The notes under the pieces were generated by a model. That model saw only the letters and a program-made list of their open reading frames with translations, ran no database searches and was not told the DNA's origin. This document shows, piece after piece, positions 1-7,996 of a DNA stretch of 64,000 nt. The DNA is from Legionella spiritensis. Lineage in GTDB: Bacteria > Pseudomonadota > Gammaproteobacteria > Legionellales > Legionellaceae. How positions within the stretch are numbered: position 1 is the first letter of the stretch; every line of letters begins with the position of its first letter. The DNA is taken from the NCBI RefSeq assembly GCF_900186965.1, contig NZ_LT906457.1:1452501-1516500 (forward strand). The letters are read 5' to 3'. The translations under genes and the position numbers were made by a program.

Positions 1-1
1 G

Positions 2-1237
2 TTTTGGGATCCGGTTGAAAACGCTTCGTTTATGCCCTGGTTAACGGGCACGGCACTTATCCATTCTCTGGCCGTCAGTGAAAAACGCCAGCAATTTATG
101 GCCTGGACCCTGTTATTGGCAATAGCCGCTTTTTCCCTAAGCCTGATTGGAACGTTTCTGGTTCGCTCCGGTGTGTTGACTTCCGTTCATGCTTTTGCTG
201 TCGATCCGCAACGCGGTCTTTATATCCTCGGCTTCCTTTTATTCGTCATTGGCGGGTCACTGACCCTGTTTGCTTGCCGTTGCCAGACCTTGCAACGGCG
301 TGAAAACCCGGCACCGGTTTCAAGAGAGAGCGCGTTGCTTCTTAATAATGTGTTTCTTGCCGTGGCCATGCTTACGGTATTGATGGGAACTATTTATCCT
401 TTGCTGATTGACGGTTTGGGATTGGGAAAACTGTCGGTTGGGGCGCCTTATTTTAATACGGTTTTTGTGCCGTTGATGATCCCATTGTTTTTGTTGATGG
501 GCTTTGGAATTCATCTGAAATGGCAAAAAGATGATTTTGGAACCGTAATGAAGCGGTTATCTGCTGTGTTGGCTGTCAGTGTGTTGTTACCGATGCTTTT
601 GTTGTTTTTACTGGTCGGTACGATTCATTTTAATGTTCTGACAGGACTTATCGTCGCGTTCTGGATTATGTTGAGTACCGGTAAGCTTGTTGTCTCACGG
701 AGCAGGCAGCGTGGAGGACTTCTGGCCCTGGGGCAGTCGTTCTGGGGAATGGTTCTTGCGCATTGCGGTGTTGCTGCCACGGTAATTGGTATTGCCGTAT
801 CAACCGGGTATGGCATTCAGGATGACGTCAGACTGGCTCCGGGCGGGAAAGCGGAACTTGCCGGTTATACGATTCATTTTATCGGTGAAACCGCTCTGGC
901 GGGACCGAATTATCATGGAACTCGCGCTCATTTTACAATTAATCGGGGTCAGCGTGTACGGGATATATATCCGGAGAAGCGAATCTACAACGTCGGTCAG
1001 ATGGCCATGACCGAATCCGCCATTGACGTCAATCCTTTTCGCGATATTTATATTGCGCTTGGTGAGCCAATTGGTGATACAGCCTGGTCAGTCCGCCTCT
1101 ATTTTAAACCTTTCGTACGCTGGATTTGGGGAGGCGGGTTTCTGATTCTTGCCGGCGGCCTGATGGCGTTGTCTGATCGTCGTTATTATGTGAAACAGCG
1201 ATCAGTCAGAGAACACCGCGATGTGGAGGGCACTTGA
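2..1237 (+). CDS. ccmF: Cytochrome c maturation protein CcmF, C-terminal part (5' end outside window)
   Basis: CcmF is the large inner-membrane subunit of the CcmFH heme lyase, which attaches heme to CXXCH motifs of apocytochromes c in the periplasm. The frame is open from base 2 and begins FWDPVENASFMPW, the end of the conserved tryptophan-rich WWD heme-handling motif, so roughly the first third of the protein lies upstream. Several hydrophobic helices follow, then a long periplasmic segment (about residues 255-365 of the visible part) and a last membrane helix near the C terminus. The stop codon overlaps the ATG of ccmG (shared A at 1237), so the genes are probably translationally coupled. 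The family is clear; the true start is not visible. Confidence 0.95.
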   Translation, partial: FWDPVENASFMPWLTGTALIHSLAVSEKRQQFMAWTLLLAIAAFSLSLIGTFLVRSGVLTSVHAFAVDPQRGLYILGFLLFVIGGSLTLFACRCQTLQRRENPAPVSRESALLLNNVFLAVAMLTVLMGTIYPLLIDGLGLGKLSVGAPYFNTVFVPLMIPLFLLMGFGIHLKWQKDDFGTVMKRLSAVLAVSVLLPMLLLFLLVGTIHFNVLTGLIVAFWIMLSTGKLVVSRSRQRGGLLALGQSFWGMVLAHCGVAATVIGIAVSTGYGIQDDVRLAPGGKAELAGYTIHFIGETALAGPNYHGTRAHFTINRGQRVRDIYPEKRIYNVGQMAMTESAIDVNPFRDIYIALGEPIGDTAWSVRLYFKPFVRWIWGGGFLILAGGLMALSDRRYYVKQRSVREHRDVEGT

Positions 1238-1773
1238 TGAAATTATTGCGCTGGCGATTTATTCCCTTGGTATTGTTTGTTTTGATGGCGTTGTTTTTCT
1301 GGCGAGGACTTTCCCTTGATCCGAAAAAACTGCCGTCCAGTCGTATCGGACAAGCCTTGCCGGCATTTCAGTTGCCTGTTCTCGGTGAGCCTGATTCTTC
1401 ATTCACATCGGAAGAGATGAAAGGGCAGGTGGCGCTATTGAATGTCTGGGCCAGCTGGTGTGCGGCCTGTGTTGACGAACAGGTTTTTCTCTTGCGTCTT
1501 GCCAGAGAAGGTGTGCCGATTTATGGTTTGAATTACAAAGACGACAGTCAGAATGCTCAGCGCTGGTTGACGGAATGGGGCAATCCCTATCGCGCCATTG
1601 CCGAGGATAAATCAGGGCGTGTCGCCATTGATTTGGGCGTATATGGTGCTCCGGAGACTTTTCTTGTCGATAAAATGGGGATCATTCGATATCGGCATGC
1701 GGGTGTTCTGGATGAAACAACCTGGCAAAAGGATGTTTTGCCGCTGGTGAAACAATTAAAGGATGAATCATGA
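1237..1773 (+). CDS. ccmG: Thiol:disulfide interchange protein CcmG/DsbE
   Basis: This is a membrane-anchored periplasmic thioredoxin-like reductant that keeps apocytochrome c thiols reduced for heme ligation. Residues 8-23 form an N-terminal membrane anchor. The CXXC motif is in VWASWCAACVDE (Cys75 and Cys78), followed by the thioredoxin fold with the cis-Pro segment GVYGAPETFLVD. The ATG at 1237 is preferred over the in-frame TTG at 1234 because GTGGAGGG at 1223-1230 is well spaced and the ATG overlaps the ccmF stop. At 178 aa it has the usual CcmG length. The Ala-Ala dipeptide between the cysteines differs from the more usual Pro-Thr/Pro-Ser. The gene sits between ccmF and ccmH. Confidence 0.95.
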   Translation: MKLLRWRFIPLVLFVLMALFFWRGLSLDPKKLPSSRIGQALPAFQLPVLGEPDSSFTSEEMKGQVALLNVWASWCAACVDEQVFLLRLAREGVPIYGLNYKDDSQNAQRWLTEWGNPYRAIAEDKSGRVAIDLGVYGAPETFLVDKMGIIRYRHAGVLDETTWQKDVLPLVKQLKDES

Positions 1774-2171
1774 AGAAGGGATTTGCCTGTGCCGTCTTGC
1801 TCATAGTGTTATTATTCAGCCTCCCTTTGCAGGCCGACAGCCTGTATCCGTTTGACAATAAAAAACAGGAAGTTCAATTTAATCAGTTGTTAAAAGAGTT
1901 GCGCTGTCTGGTTTGTCAGAATCAGGATTTGGCTGATTCCAACGCTGATCTGGCCAGGGATTTGAAAGGACAGGTTTACACGCTGATTAAAGAAGGAAAA
2001 AGCGATAGCGAAATCAGTCATTATTTAACCGCTCGTTATGGTGATTTTATTTTGTTTAAACCGCCGGTAAAAACGATCACGATGCTGTTGTGGTTTGGTC
2101 CATTGCTTTTTCTGTTGTCAGGATTGATGATTTTCTGGCGCACCTGTTTAAGGCGAGTTTCCAATGAATGA
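1770..2171 (+). CDS. ccmH: Cytochrome c maturation protein CcmH (CcmH/CycL N-terminal type)
   Basis: CcmH is the thioredox subunit of the heme lyase and holds apocytochrome thiols for CcmF. Residues 1-22 form a signal peptide ending LQA, the family motif LRCLVCQNQ carries Cys46 and Cys49, and a C-terminal membrane helix lies at about residues 103-123. At 133 aa it is the short CcmH form without the TPR domain, which is encoded separately by the next gene. The start overlaps the ccmG stop (ATGA at 1770-1773), and the stop overlaps the ccmI start by 8 bases, consistent with one coupled operon. Confidence 0.95.
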   Translation: MKKGFACAVLLIVLLFSLPLQADSLYPFDNKKQEVQFNQLLKELRCLVCQNQDLADSNADLARDLKGQVYTLIKEGKSDSEISHYLTARYGDFILFKPPVKTITMLLWFGPLLFLLSGLMIFWRTCLRRVSNE

Positions 2172-2823
2172 AAAATGGTTCCTGTTTTGTTTCGCGGGCA
2201 TGCTTGTTCTGGCATGGGTTGTTATCTACCTGGCACTAAGACGTTCCGGCAAACTACCGTTCGTTTTGATCCCGCTAATAAGTGCTCTGGCTGTTTTGGG
2301 ATATCTGCAATGGGGAGCATGGTTTTCATGGCGTGAATTTACCCGTGCGGAAGCCCGGCAACAACAAGTCAAAGCGTTATTGAGCAGCATCAAAAGCCCG
2401 GATGAATTAATACAAAAATTACGCCGGCATCTCGATGACAATCCGGACAGCGCAAGGGGCTGGTATTTGTTGGGAAGGCTTTATGCCAGCCGGAATGAAT
2501 GGCAGCAGGCGCATGATGCTTATAAAAAAGCGCTGCAATTAAAGCCGGATGATGAATTAACCACTATAAACTATGTCCAGACCCTGTGGCAAATGAATCA
2601 TCGGCGACTTGATGAAGAGGGCAGAACACTGATTGAGAGGGTGTTGCGAAAAAATCCCGACCAACCTGACGCGTTGACTTTTCTGGCGATGAACGCCTAT
2701 CTTGGAGGACATTTTCAGGAAGCTATCGATTACTGGCAAAAACTGTTGAGCATGGTACCTGAGCAATCCGAGGTTGCGTTGGGATTACGAAAGGCGATTG
2801 CCAAAGCGCAACAACAATTATAA
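2164..2823 (+). CDS. ccmI: CcmI-like TPR protein of cytochrome c maturation
   Basis: This is a probable apocytochrome c chaperone. Two membrane helices occupy about residues 5-25 and 33-54. A periplasmic stretch follows with tetratricopeptide repeats: SARGWYLLGRLYASRNEWQQ starts the first at about residue 95, and a second lies near ALTFLAMNAYLGGHFQEAID. At 219 aa it is shorter than E. coli CcmH-CcmI fusions but normal for a split CcmI. The start overlaps ccmH by 8 bases and it closes the ccm operon; the dodecin gene follows after 37 bases. Family assignment rests on the TPR pattern, topology and operon position. Confidence 0.88.
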   Translation: MNEKWFLFCFAGMLVLAWVVIYLALRRSGKLPFVLIPLISALAVLGYLQWGAWFSWREFTRAEARQQQVKALLSSIKSPDELIQKLRRHLDDNPDSARGWYLLGRLYASRNEWQQAHDAYKKALQLKPDDELTTINYVQTLWQMNHRRLDEEGRTLIERVLRKNPDQPDALTFLAMNAYLGGHFQEAIDYWQKLLSMVPEQSEVALGLRKAIAKAQQQL

Positions 2824-2860
2824 AGTAGAAGGCCGTTTTTTATTATTTCAGGGAAAGAAC

Positions 2861-3067
2861 ATGACAAATCGAACCTATCAGGTTGTAGAGTTGGTTGGTA
2901 CGTCCGAAGAAGGAATAGAGGAAGCCATCAATAACGCCATTGCCCAGGCGGCAAGAACGCACGGTAAACTGGACTGGTACGAAGTGGTGGGAACACGCGG
3001 GTTTATCGAAGGCAATAAAACCAAATATTATCAGGTACAGGTTAAAATCGGCTGTCACGCGCACTGA
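2861..3067 (+). CDS. Dodecin (flavin-binding dodecamer subunit)
   Basis: This is a 68-residue dodecin, a small protein that forms a hollow dodecamer and stores flavins. The sequence follows the family throughout: a TYQVVELVGTS start, one helix (EEGIEEAINNAIAQAART), the central HGKLDWYEVVGTRGFIEG strand with the flavin-stacking tryptophan, and a YQVQVKIG end strand. The ATG at 2861 is chosen, because upstream in-frame codons lie inside ccmI and the family begins at this point. It follows the ccm operon closely and could be cotranscribed, although no functional link is known. Confidence 0.95.
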   Translation: MTNRTYQVVELVGTSEEGIEEAINNAIAQAARTHGKLDWYEVVGTRGFIEGNKTKYYQVQVKIGCHAH

Positions 3068-3080
3068 TATTTTTTGATCA

Positions 3081-3174
3081 TTGATAGTCATCTCCGCGCA
3101 GGCGGAGATCTATTTTAACGTGAATGGATTCCCGATTTCTCGGGAATGACAGAACTTACCACTGTAGTACTAAT
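3081..3174. repeat. Dispersed hairpin repeat (dRS3-like), copy 1
   Basis: The segment holds two short inverted repeats: CTCCGCGCAGGCGGAG, and ATTCCCGATTTCTCGGGAAT with its flanks. Its reverse complement recurs at 43449-43541 with only a few substitutions, ending in the same TACTACAGTGGTAAGTTC arm. The ATTCCC-N-GGGAAT core resembles the dRS3/NEMIS class of bacterial hairpin repeats. It abuts a decayed coding remnant directly downstream. Confidence 0.75.
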
Positions 3175-3177
3175 TAA

Positions 3178-3288
3178 TTTGTTTATCTATCTGCCCACTT
3201 CCAGGATCGTTGGCTGGCCTCAATTGACATCTTGAATGAAGATGAAACAGTATGTGCTGAAATTGCCATGAATAAATTTGTGTTTTAA
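3178..3288 (+). pseudogene. 3' remnant of an unidentified gene
   Basis: A 36-codon open stretch runs from the edge of the hairpin repeat to TAA at 3286. It reads as ordinary protein (…HFQDRWLASIDILNEDE… then …CAEIAMNKFVF) rather than random translation, but has no start codon or ribosome site. The frame is closed by TAA at 3175-3177, at the repeat boundary, so the repeat probably replaced or cut off the 5' part. The parent family is not recognised. Confidence 0.45.
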
Positions 3289-3294
3289 AAAAAC

Positions 3295-3340
3295 TTGACT
3301 ATAACGTTGCGTTATACCTTAGCTTTGAAAACGAGGAGGT
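3295..3340 (+). promoter_or_regulatory. MerR-type promoter/operator and ribosome binding site of the TipA-like gene
   Basis: The -35 TTGACT (3295-3300) and -10 TAGCTT (3320-3325) are separated by 19 bp, the stretched spacing characteristic of MerR-activated promoters. The spacer contains a perfect dyad, TATAACG-TTG-CGTTATA (3300-3316), which is the expected site for a MerR dimer. GAGGAGGT at 3333-3340 is a strong ribosome binding site 7 bases before the ATG. Autoregulation by the downstream gene product is the natural inference. Confidence 0.8.
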
Positions 3341-3347
3341 AGAAACG

Positions 3348-4295
3348 ATGAAACAATGGTATGCAAAAGAATTGGCAAAACTTGCTCAAGTGTCGGTGCG
3401 CACGCTGCATCATTATGACAAAATTGGCTTGCTCAAACCCGGTTTGCGCCAAAGTAACAATTATCGTTTGTACTCCGAGGCGGATTTATTAAAGCTGCAA
3501 CAGATTATTGCGCTGAAATTTTTTGGTTTTGAGCTGTCTCAGATCAAACAATTGCTTGCCAGGGATGGTAATGTGCCTGGCAACTTTGCCATGCAGTCAA
3601 GGTTTTTGCGGGAAAAAGCAGAATCATTACTGGAAGCGAGCGCGATATTAGACCGTATATCTCATGATTGCAGCGATAATAAATCCATTTCCTGGAAAAA
3701 AATTATTGAATTAATTGAGGTATATAAAATGACGCAACAACTTGAAGACGTATGGGTTAAGGAAATATTCACTCCCGATGAGCTGAAAGAATATGCACAA
3801 TTTGAAACAGAGATGAAATCAAATTCAACACCGGAACAACAGGAAATATTTGAAAAGAACTGGTTTCATCTTGTGGAAGAATTCAAAAATCACCTGCATG
3901 ATGATCCAGATTCGGCAACGGGTATTTATTTAGGGAAAAAATTGATGGAGTGGGTCAACAACCTTTACGGCAAGAAATACGCTCATCTTCGAACTAAAAA
4001 ATTCGAGAAAGGTTTTGGTGAAGGAAAAGGGCTTGAACAACATGGATTGACGCCGGACATTGTCGCCTGGATGGATAAGGCAATGGACGCTTATTTGAAA
4101 CAGCGCACCTATGATATCCTGGCTAATATCGGAAAAATTTCTTCGGCAAGCCTAATGCAAAACTGGAGTGAATTCATGGATGAAGTATGTGGTGAGCAGG
4201 AAGATAAAAAAGCGGAGGTTGTAAAAATTGCCTTGCGGGATGAAAAAATCAGTCGAGAAGCTAAAGAGTGGTTAAAAACGGTATTTAAACTGTAA
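3348..4295 (+). CDS. MerR-family regulator with C-terminal TipAS-like domain
   Basis: The N terminus (about residues 3-72) is a MerR winged helix-turn-helix: WYAKELAKLAQVSVRTLHHY, then DKIGLLKP, NYRLYSEADLLKLQQI and the FGFELSQIKQLL helix. A coiled linker at about residues 75-125 leads to an all-helical C-terminal half of TipAS/antibiotic-recognition type (…FTPDELKEYAQFETEM…). TipA-like regulators bind small ligands and activate promoters with over-long spacers; exactly such a promoter lies immediately upstream. At 315 aa it is longer than TipA (about 253 aa). No target gene follows; the next feature downstream is a miniature element and an IS. The ligand is unknown. Confidence 0.88.
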   Translation: MKQWYAKELAKLAQVSVRTLHHYDKIGLLKPGLRQSNNYRLYSEADLLKLQQIIALKFFGFELSQIKQLLARDGNVPGNFAMQSRFLREKAESLLEASAILDRISHDCSDNKSISWKKIIELIEVYKMTQQLEDVWVKEIFTPDELKEYAQFETEMKSNSTPEQQEIFEKNWFHLVEEFKNHLHDDPDSATGIYLGKKLMEWVNNLYGKKYAHLRTKKFEKGFGEGKGLEQHGLTPDIVAWMDKAMDAYLKQRTYDILANIGKISSASLMQNWSEFMDEVCGEQEDKKAEVVKIALRDEKISREAKEWLKTVFKL

Positions 4296-4340
4296 AGCAT
4301 TTACCATGATTTTCTCTTTGGGCCGTGTTGTCACGGCCTA

Positions 4341-4553
4341 GGCTCTGTGAACCAATTTTTTCCGATCGAAAACAAAGCAACTATAGTTGCGCAACAAATA
4401 ATAATGTCTTGTAGCCCGTCATGAAGGCTTCGCCGTAATGCGGGAAAACGTTCATAAGTGGCACATCAAATCCGCAATACGGCCGCAGGCCTCCTTACGG
4501 GCTACTGTTTTTTCGCAAAAAATGGTGCGAAGAAAATTTTTGTTCACAGAGCC
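4341..4553. repeat. Miniature inverted-repeat element, family A copy 1
   Basis: A 213-bp non-coding element with termini GGCTCTGTGAACC and GTTCACAGAGCC, flanked on both sides by TA. Inside is a long imperfect inverted repeat starting GTAGCCCGTCATGAAGG and ending CCTTACGGGCTAC. Related copies lie at 16202-16415, 27491-27725, 11048-11165 (no termini) and 62443-62610 (one terminus). The TA flanks suggest TA target duplication. An IS630-family element starts immediately after the right-hand TA. Confidence 0.85.
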
Positions 4554-4555
4554 TA

Positions 4556-5800
4556 GTACAGCGTTTCACTGATTCTGTCCTGTGATGCTTAGGACAGGGT
4601 ACAAACGTTTTAATTTAATTCTGGCGTCCTCGGTTGTAAACTGCCAATCGATGGTCGCCTCCTCTGCATCCCTGTTCTTATTCCATTCAGCTACTTCGTG
4701 AATAAACGTCTCTTTATCTGCAATCCGCCTATTCAGACATTGTCTGCCCAGATGACTTAATTCAATTTCAGCCATATTCAACCAACTACCATGTTTTGGC
4801 GTGTAATGAATTTCCAATTTATCCAATATTCTCTTGGCTTCCGCTGGCTCGAATACCTCATATAATGAGGAACCTGTATGTGTATTTAAGTTATCCATGA
4901 CCAATACAATCTTATCGACAGACGGATAATGGTTATCAACCAACTCTTTAATAAAAAGAGCCCAATCCGCCTTTTTTCGATGGTCAGTCACTTTTGTTGT
5001 ACGTTTACCTATCAAAGGCTCACAACTTAAAAAAACATTACAAACACCATTTCTTTCATATTCAGCATCATAGCGCACACTTTCTCCAGGGCTTGCTGGA
5101 ATAGGTGTCCTTGTTTCTTTGACCAACTGCTTATTCGTTTCATCCATACAAACAACTGGCCGTCTTGCATCATAAGGACGTTTGTAAATATCCAATACAT
5201 CCTCCATTTTACAAACAAAATCAGCATTTGCTTCGGGTGGAATACACCATTCTCGTTTTTGCCATGGCTTTATTTCGTTTTTTTTAAAACCCTACTCACT
5301 GTTACAGGGGACACACTATCAACGATTTCCAGTTCTATCAGCTTGTTGGCTAACAGCTTTAATGTCCACCGATTCCTTCCTTCTGGAGGTGTTGAACAAC
5401 ATAGAGCAACTAGATGAGCTTCTCGTTCCCCATCAATTTTACGACCCTTGGGATTAGTATGTGCTCTACGTGATAATGCTGACTCCATTCCTTCCTCAAC
5501 AAATCGTTGTCTTATTCGTGCCACCGTTTTAGTACATATATGCATTTCAGTGGCTATTTCTTCATCTGTTTTAGGCTTTACTTTTTTATCGTTTTCATCT
5601 GCTGATAATAAAACTCTCGCATGCATTAATTTATTTGCTGCTGTTTTTCCCACTCGAATCAACGTTAGTAATTCTGTGCGTTCTTCTAATGTGAGTTTTA
5701 CTATATACTTGTCCATGTGTGCTTCTTCCCAATGCGCCTCAAGAACGCGGGAGGTTAGCACACGTCCCTATTGCAGGACAAAATCAGTGAAACGCTGTAC
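4556..5800 (-). mobile_element. IS630-family insertion sequence, copy 1
   Basis: A 1245-bp element bounded by inverted ends GTACAGCGTTTCACTGATT (left) and its near-perfect complement at 5777-5800, with TA on both sides (4554-4555 and 5801-5802), the target preference of the IS630/Tc1 group. It carries one transposase split into two frames, on the minus strand. It is inserted between the end of a family A miniature element and the 3' end of recQ, 11 bp from the recQ stop codon. A second copy at 16418-17662 shows no difference on reading. Confidence 0.93.
4566..5716 (-). CDS. IS630-family transposase, two frames joined by -1 frameshift (copy 1)
   Basis: DDE transposase. The first frame (ATG at 5716 to TAA at 5270, about 148 aa) holds a helix-turn-helix DNA-binding half (KTDEEIATEMHICTKTVARI). 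The second frame carries the catalytic half: VVCMDETNKQ (first Asp), VLVMDNLNTHT (second Asp) and NMAEIELSHLGRQC (Glu), ending TTEDARIKLKRLYP. The frames meet at a run of eight A (5278-5285 on the minus strand) that forms an A AAA AAA slippery heptamer in frame one. A -1 slip continues as NEIKPWQKREWCIPPEAN, a normal IS630 join, and gives about 383 aa, the family length. It is therefore probably an active programmed frameshift, not a broken gene. Confidence 0.9.
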
Positions 5801-5811
5801 TAGGGCGTGTC

Positions 5812-7653
5812 CTAATTATCTTCAATCATCGCAACCGCTTCCTTCTCGTTTATCGCTTTTAGAAACGATAAACCGTAATGAGTCAGTTTGTGCTGCCCAA
5901 CGCCGGAAACGGTAAGCATTTGCTCCAGGGTTGCCGGTTTTTTTCTTACCATGTCATGCAGGGTCGTATCGCTGAAAATCATAAATGGCGGTTTTTCCTC
6001 TTCCTCGGCCAACCGGCGGCGAAGCTTGCGCAATTTGTCAAACAGGGGATCCTGGGTCATGACCAAGTCATGAATTCGTGATTTTTTCTCGCTTTTGCCA
6101 GTGACTTCAACGCGAGGGACGGTCAGTGAAATGGTTTCCTCGCCTTTTAACAGTGGAATCGCTTTGCTGTTCAGGCGCAAGACATTGAATTGAGCGGTAT
6201 CCTGATAACAAAATCCCTTATGAATCAACTGCCAGGCCAGATTTTTCCAATAATGCGCCGATTTGTCACGGCCGATACCAAACGTGCTGAGCGTATCATG
6301 GTGTGCCTGCTTGATCTTGTCCGAATTGCTGCCGCGTAACACGTCAATGGTGTAGGTCATGCCGTAATTTTGTCGGAGTCTATAAATGCAGGATAGGAGT
6401 TTTTGCGCGTCCTCGGTGGCGTCTACGGTTTGGGGCGGAGAATCGCAAACGTCGCAATATCGGCACGCTGTCTGTGTGGATTCATCAAAATAGTTCAGTA
6501 ATATCTGCCGGCGGCAATGTGTGGCCTCGGCAAAAGCCAGCATCTGATTTAATTTGGAGGTTTCAACACGCTGCTGCATTTCACTGGTCATGGTCGCAAT
6601 CCAGCCCCGCAAACGGCCGCTGTCGGCCGGATCATATAAAAGTAGCGCTTGGGCCGGCAAACCGTCGCGTCCGGCCCGTCCGGTTTCCTGATAATAACTT
6701 TCTATGTTTTTGGGTAAATCGTAATGAACAACGAATCGTACGTTGGGCTTATCAATACCCATACCGAAGGCCAGGGTGGCAACGACGATGTCAATTTGAT
6801 CATGCCGAAACAGGGTTTGTGCCTCGCGTCGTTGCATATGGGACAAGCCGGCATGGTAGGCTCGGGCTCGAAATCCGTCCTTCTGTAATTTTTCGGCCAG
6901 TTTCTCCACGCTGTTGCGAGTACCGCAGTAAATAATTCCGGCCTGATTATCCTGCGTCTGTAAAAACTGTTTCAGTTGTCCGGACGGGTTGTTTTTCGTC
7001 AAGACCCGGTAATGAATATTAGGACGGTTAAAGGATGCGACGTATTGTTTGGGTTTGTAATGCAAGCGCTCTACGATATCCTGGCGGGTTTGTTGATCCG
7101 CTGTTGCGGTCAAAGCAATGACAGGAACGGTCGGGAAATGATTTTTTAACAAACCAAGTGCCGCGTATTCGGGACGGAAGTCATGTCCCCATTGTGAAAT
7201 ACAATGCGCCTCATCAATGGCGAACAGACTTAATTCGCAAGATTTCAGACGATCAAGAAACGCCGGATTAACCAGTCGTTCCGGGGCAATATAGAGCAAA
7301 TCCAGTTCGTTGTTGTGCAGTTGGGTCAATACTTGTTTGGCTTCGTCGCTTGACAGGGACGAATTGTAATACGCTGCCCTGATCCCCTGGGTTTTCAGAG
7401 CGGCTACCTGATCTTCCATTAATGCAATCAGAGGGGATACAACAACGGCAACGCCGTATCGCACCAGAGCGGGAATTTGATAGCACAGGGACTTTCCGCC
7501 GCCGGTGGGCATCAAGACCAGCAAATCATGGCCGGCTATCAACTCCTCAATAATCGATTCCTGCAGCCCCCGGAATGTGTCAAAACCGAAATATTCTTTT
7601 AAAACCGATCGGGCTACTGTGAGATCGGCTGTCGACTGGATGGTCGTTTCCAT
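5812..7653 (-). CDS. recQ: ATP-dependent DNA helicase RecQ
   Basis: RecQ is a 3'-5' DNA helicase of the RecF recombination and fork-repair pathways. At 613 aa it has the usual length. Motif 0 is FGFDTFRGLQ, Walker A is MPTGGGKS at about residues 48-55, the helicase box is DEAHCISQWGHDFRPEY, and motif VI is QETGRAGRDG. The RQC zinc-binding cysteines follow (CRRQ…CRYCDVC), with a winged helix and a C-terminal HRDC domain (LEQMLTVSGVGQHKLTHYG). The start is the ATG at 7653. The IS630 copy sits 11 bp beyond its stop codon and leaves the reading frame intact. Confidence 0.97.
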   Translation of the reverse strand: METTIQSTADLTVARSVLKEYFGFDTFRGLQESIIEELIAGHDLLVLMPTGGGKSLCYQIPALVRYGVAVVVSPLIALMEDQVAALKTQGIRAAYYNSSLSSDEAKQVLTQLHNNELDLLYIAPERLVNPAFLDRLKSCELSLFAIDEAHCISQWGHDFRPEYAALGLLKNHFPTVPVIALTATADQQTRQDIVERLHYKPKQYVASFNRPNIHYRVLTKNNPSGQLKQFLQTQDNQAGIIYCGTRNSVEKLAEKLQKDGFRARAYHAGLSHMQRREAQTLFRHDQIDIVVATLAFGMGIDKPNVRFVVHYDLPKNIESYYQETGRAGRDGLPAQALLLYDPADSGRLRGWIATMTSEMQQRVETSKLNQMLAFAEATHCRRQILLNYFDESTQTACRYCDVCDSPPQTVDATEDAQKLLSCIYRLRQNYGMTYTIDVLRGSNSDKIKQAHHDTLSTFGIGRDKSAHYWKNLAWQLIHKGFCYQDTAQFNVLRLNSKAIPLLKGEETISLTVPRVEVTGKSEKKSRIHDLVMTQDPLFDKLRKLRRRLAEEEEKPPFMIFSDTTLHDMVRKKPATLEQMLTVSGVGQHKLTHYGLSFLKAINEKEAVAMIEDN

Positions 7654-7996
7654 GTGATTTTTTCTTTTTTTATTTCACGAACGCCAAAAATTGGCAATAA
7701 TAGCATTTTTTCAAGACATGAATTAGAAATAATTGTGCGGGTTTGAAAAAATAAAAAATCAAACCCGCTTTTTTATGAGTTTTTGTTTTTTGTAGTCAAT
7801 TGGCTGGTATAAAGAGAATTCATACCGAATATGGACTATGATTAGCAGTTATGAATTCTTACCCTGTAATAATAGACCGGTATACTCTGTTTCCCGCTGT
7901 TTTCAGAGCCTGCCTGAATAGTGGCGGGGCATGTCCGGGAGGTGGTACGTTAAGGGTTATAGAGGATATAAAACTCGAACGAATTAAGGACCATAT
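7654..7996. other. Intergenic region between divergent recQ and the acyl-CoA dehydrogenase operon
   Basis: A 343-bp non-coding stretch. It contains a strong intrinsic-terminator-like hairpin at 7737-7774, an inverted repeat AGAATTCATA/TATGAATTCT at 7815-7824 and 7850-7859, and a TATACT -10-like hexamer at 7881-7886. The inverted repeat reaches the position expected for a -35 and could be the operator of the catabolic operon. AAGGA at 7984-7988 is the ribosome site of the first gene. No coding sequence is seen. Confidence 0.5.
7737..7774 (+). terminator. Rho-independent terminator between divergently transcribed genes
   Basis: GCGGGTTTG (7737-7745) pairs perfectly with CAAACCCGC (7760-7768) and is followed by TTTTTT, so termination would act on plus-strand transcripts. 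No plus-strand gene ends here: recQ runs away to the left and the next gene starts at 7997. It may end a small RNA, or act as a leader attenuator. Confidence 0.75.

Noticed and set aside
5270-5716. Transposase disrupted by a frameshift mutation (pseudogene)
   Set aside because: The slippery heptamer, the correct fused length and the identical state of both copies support programmed frameshifting instead.
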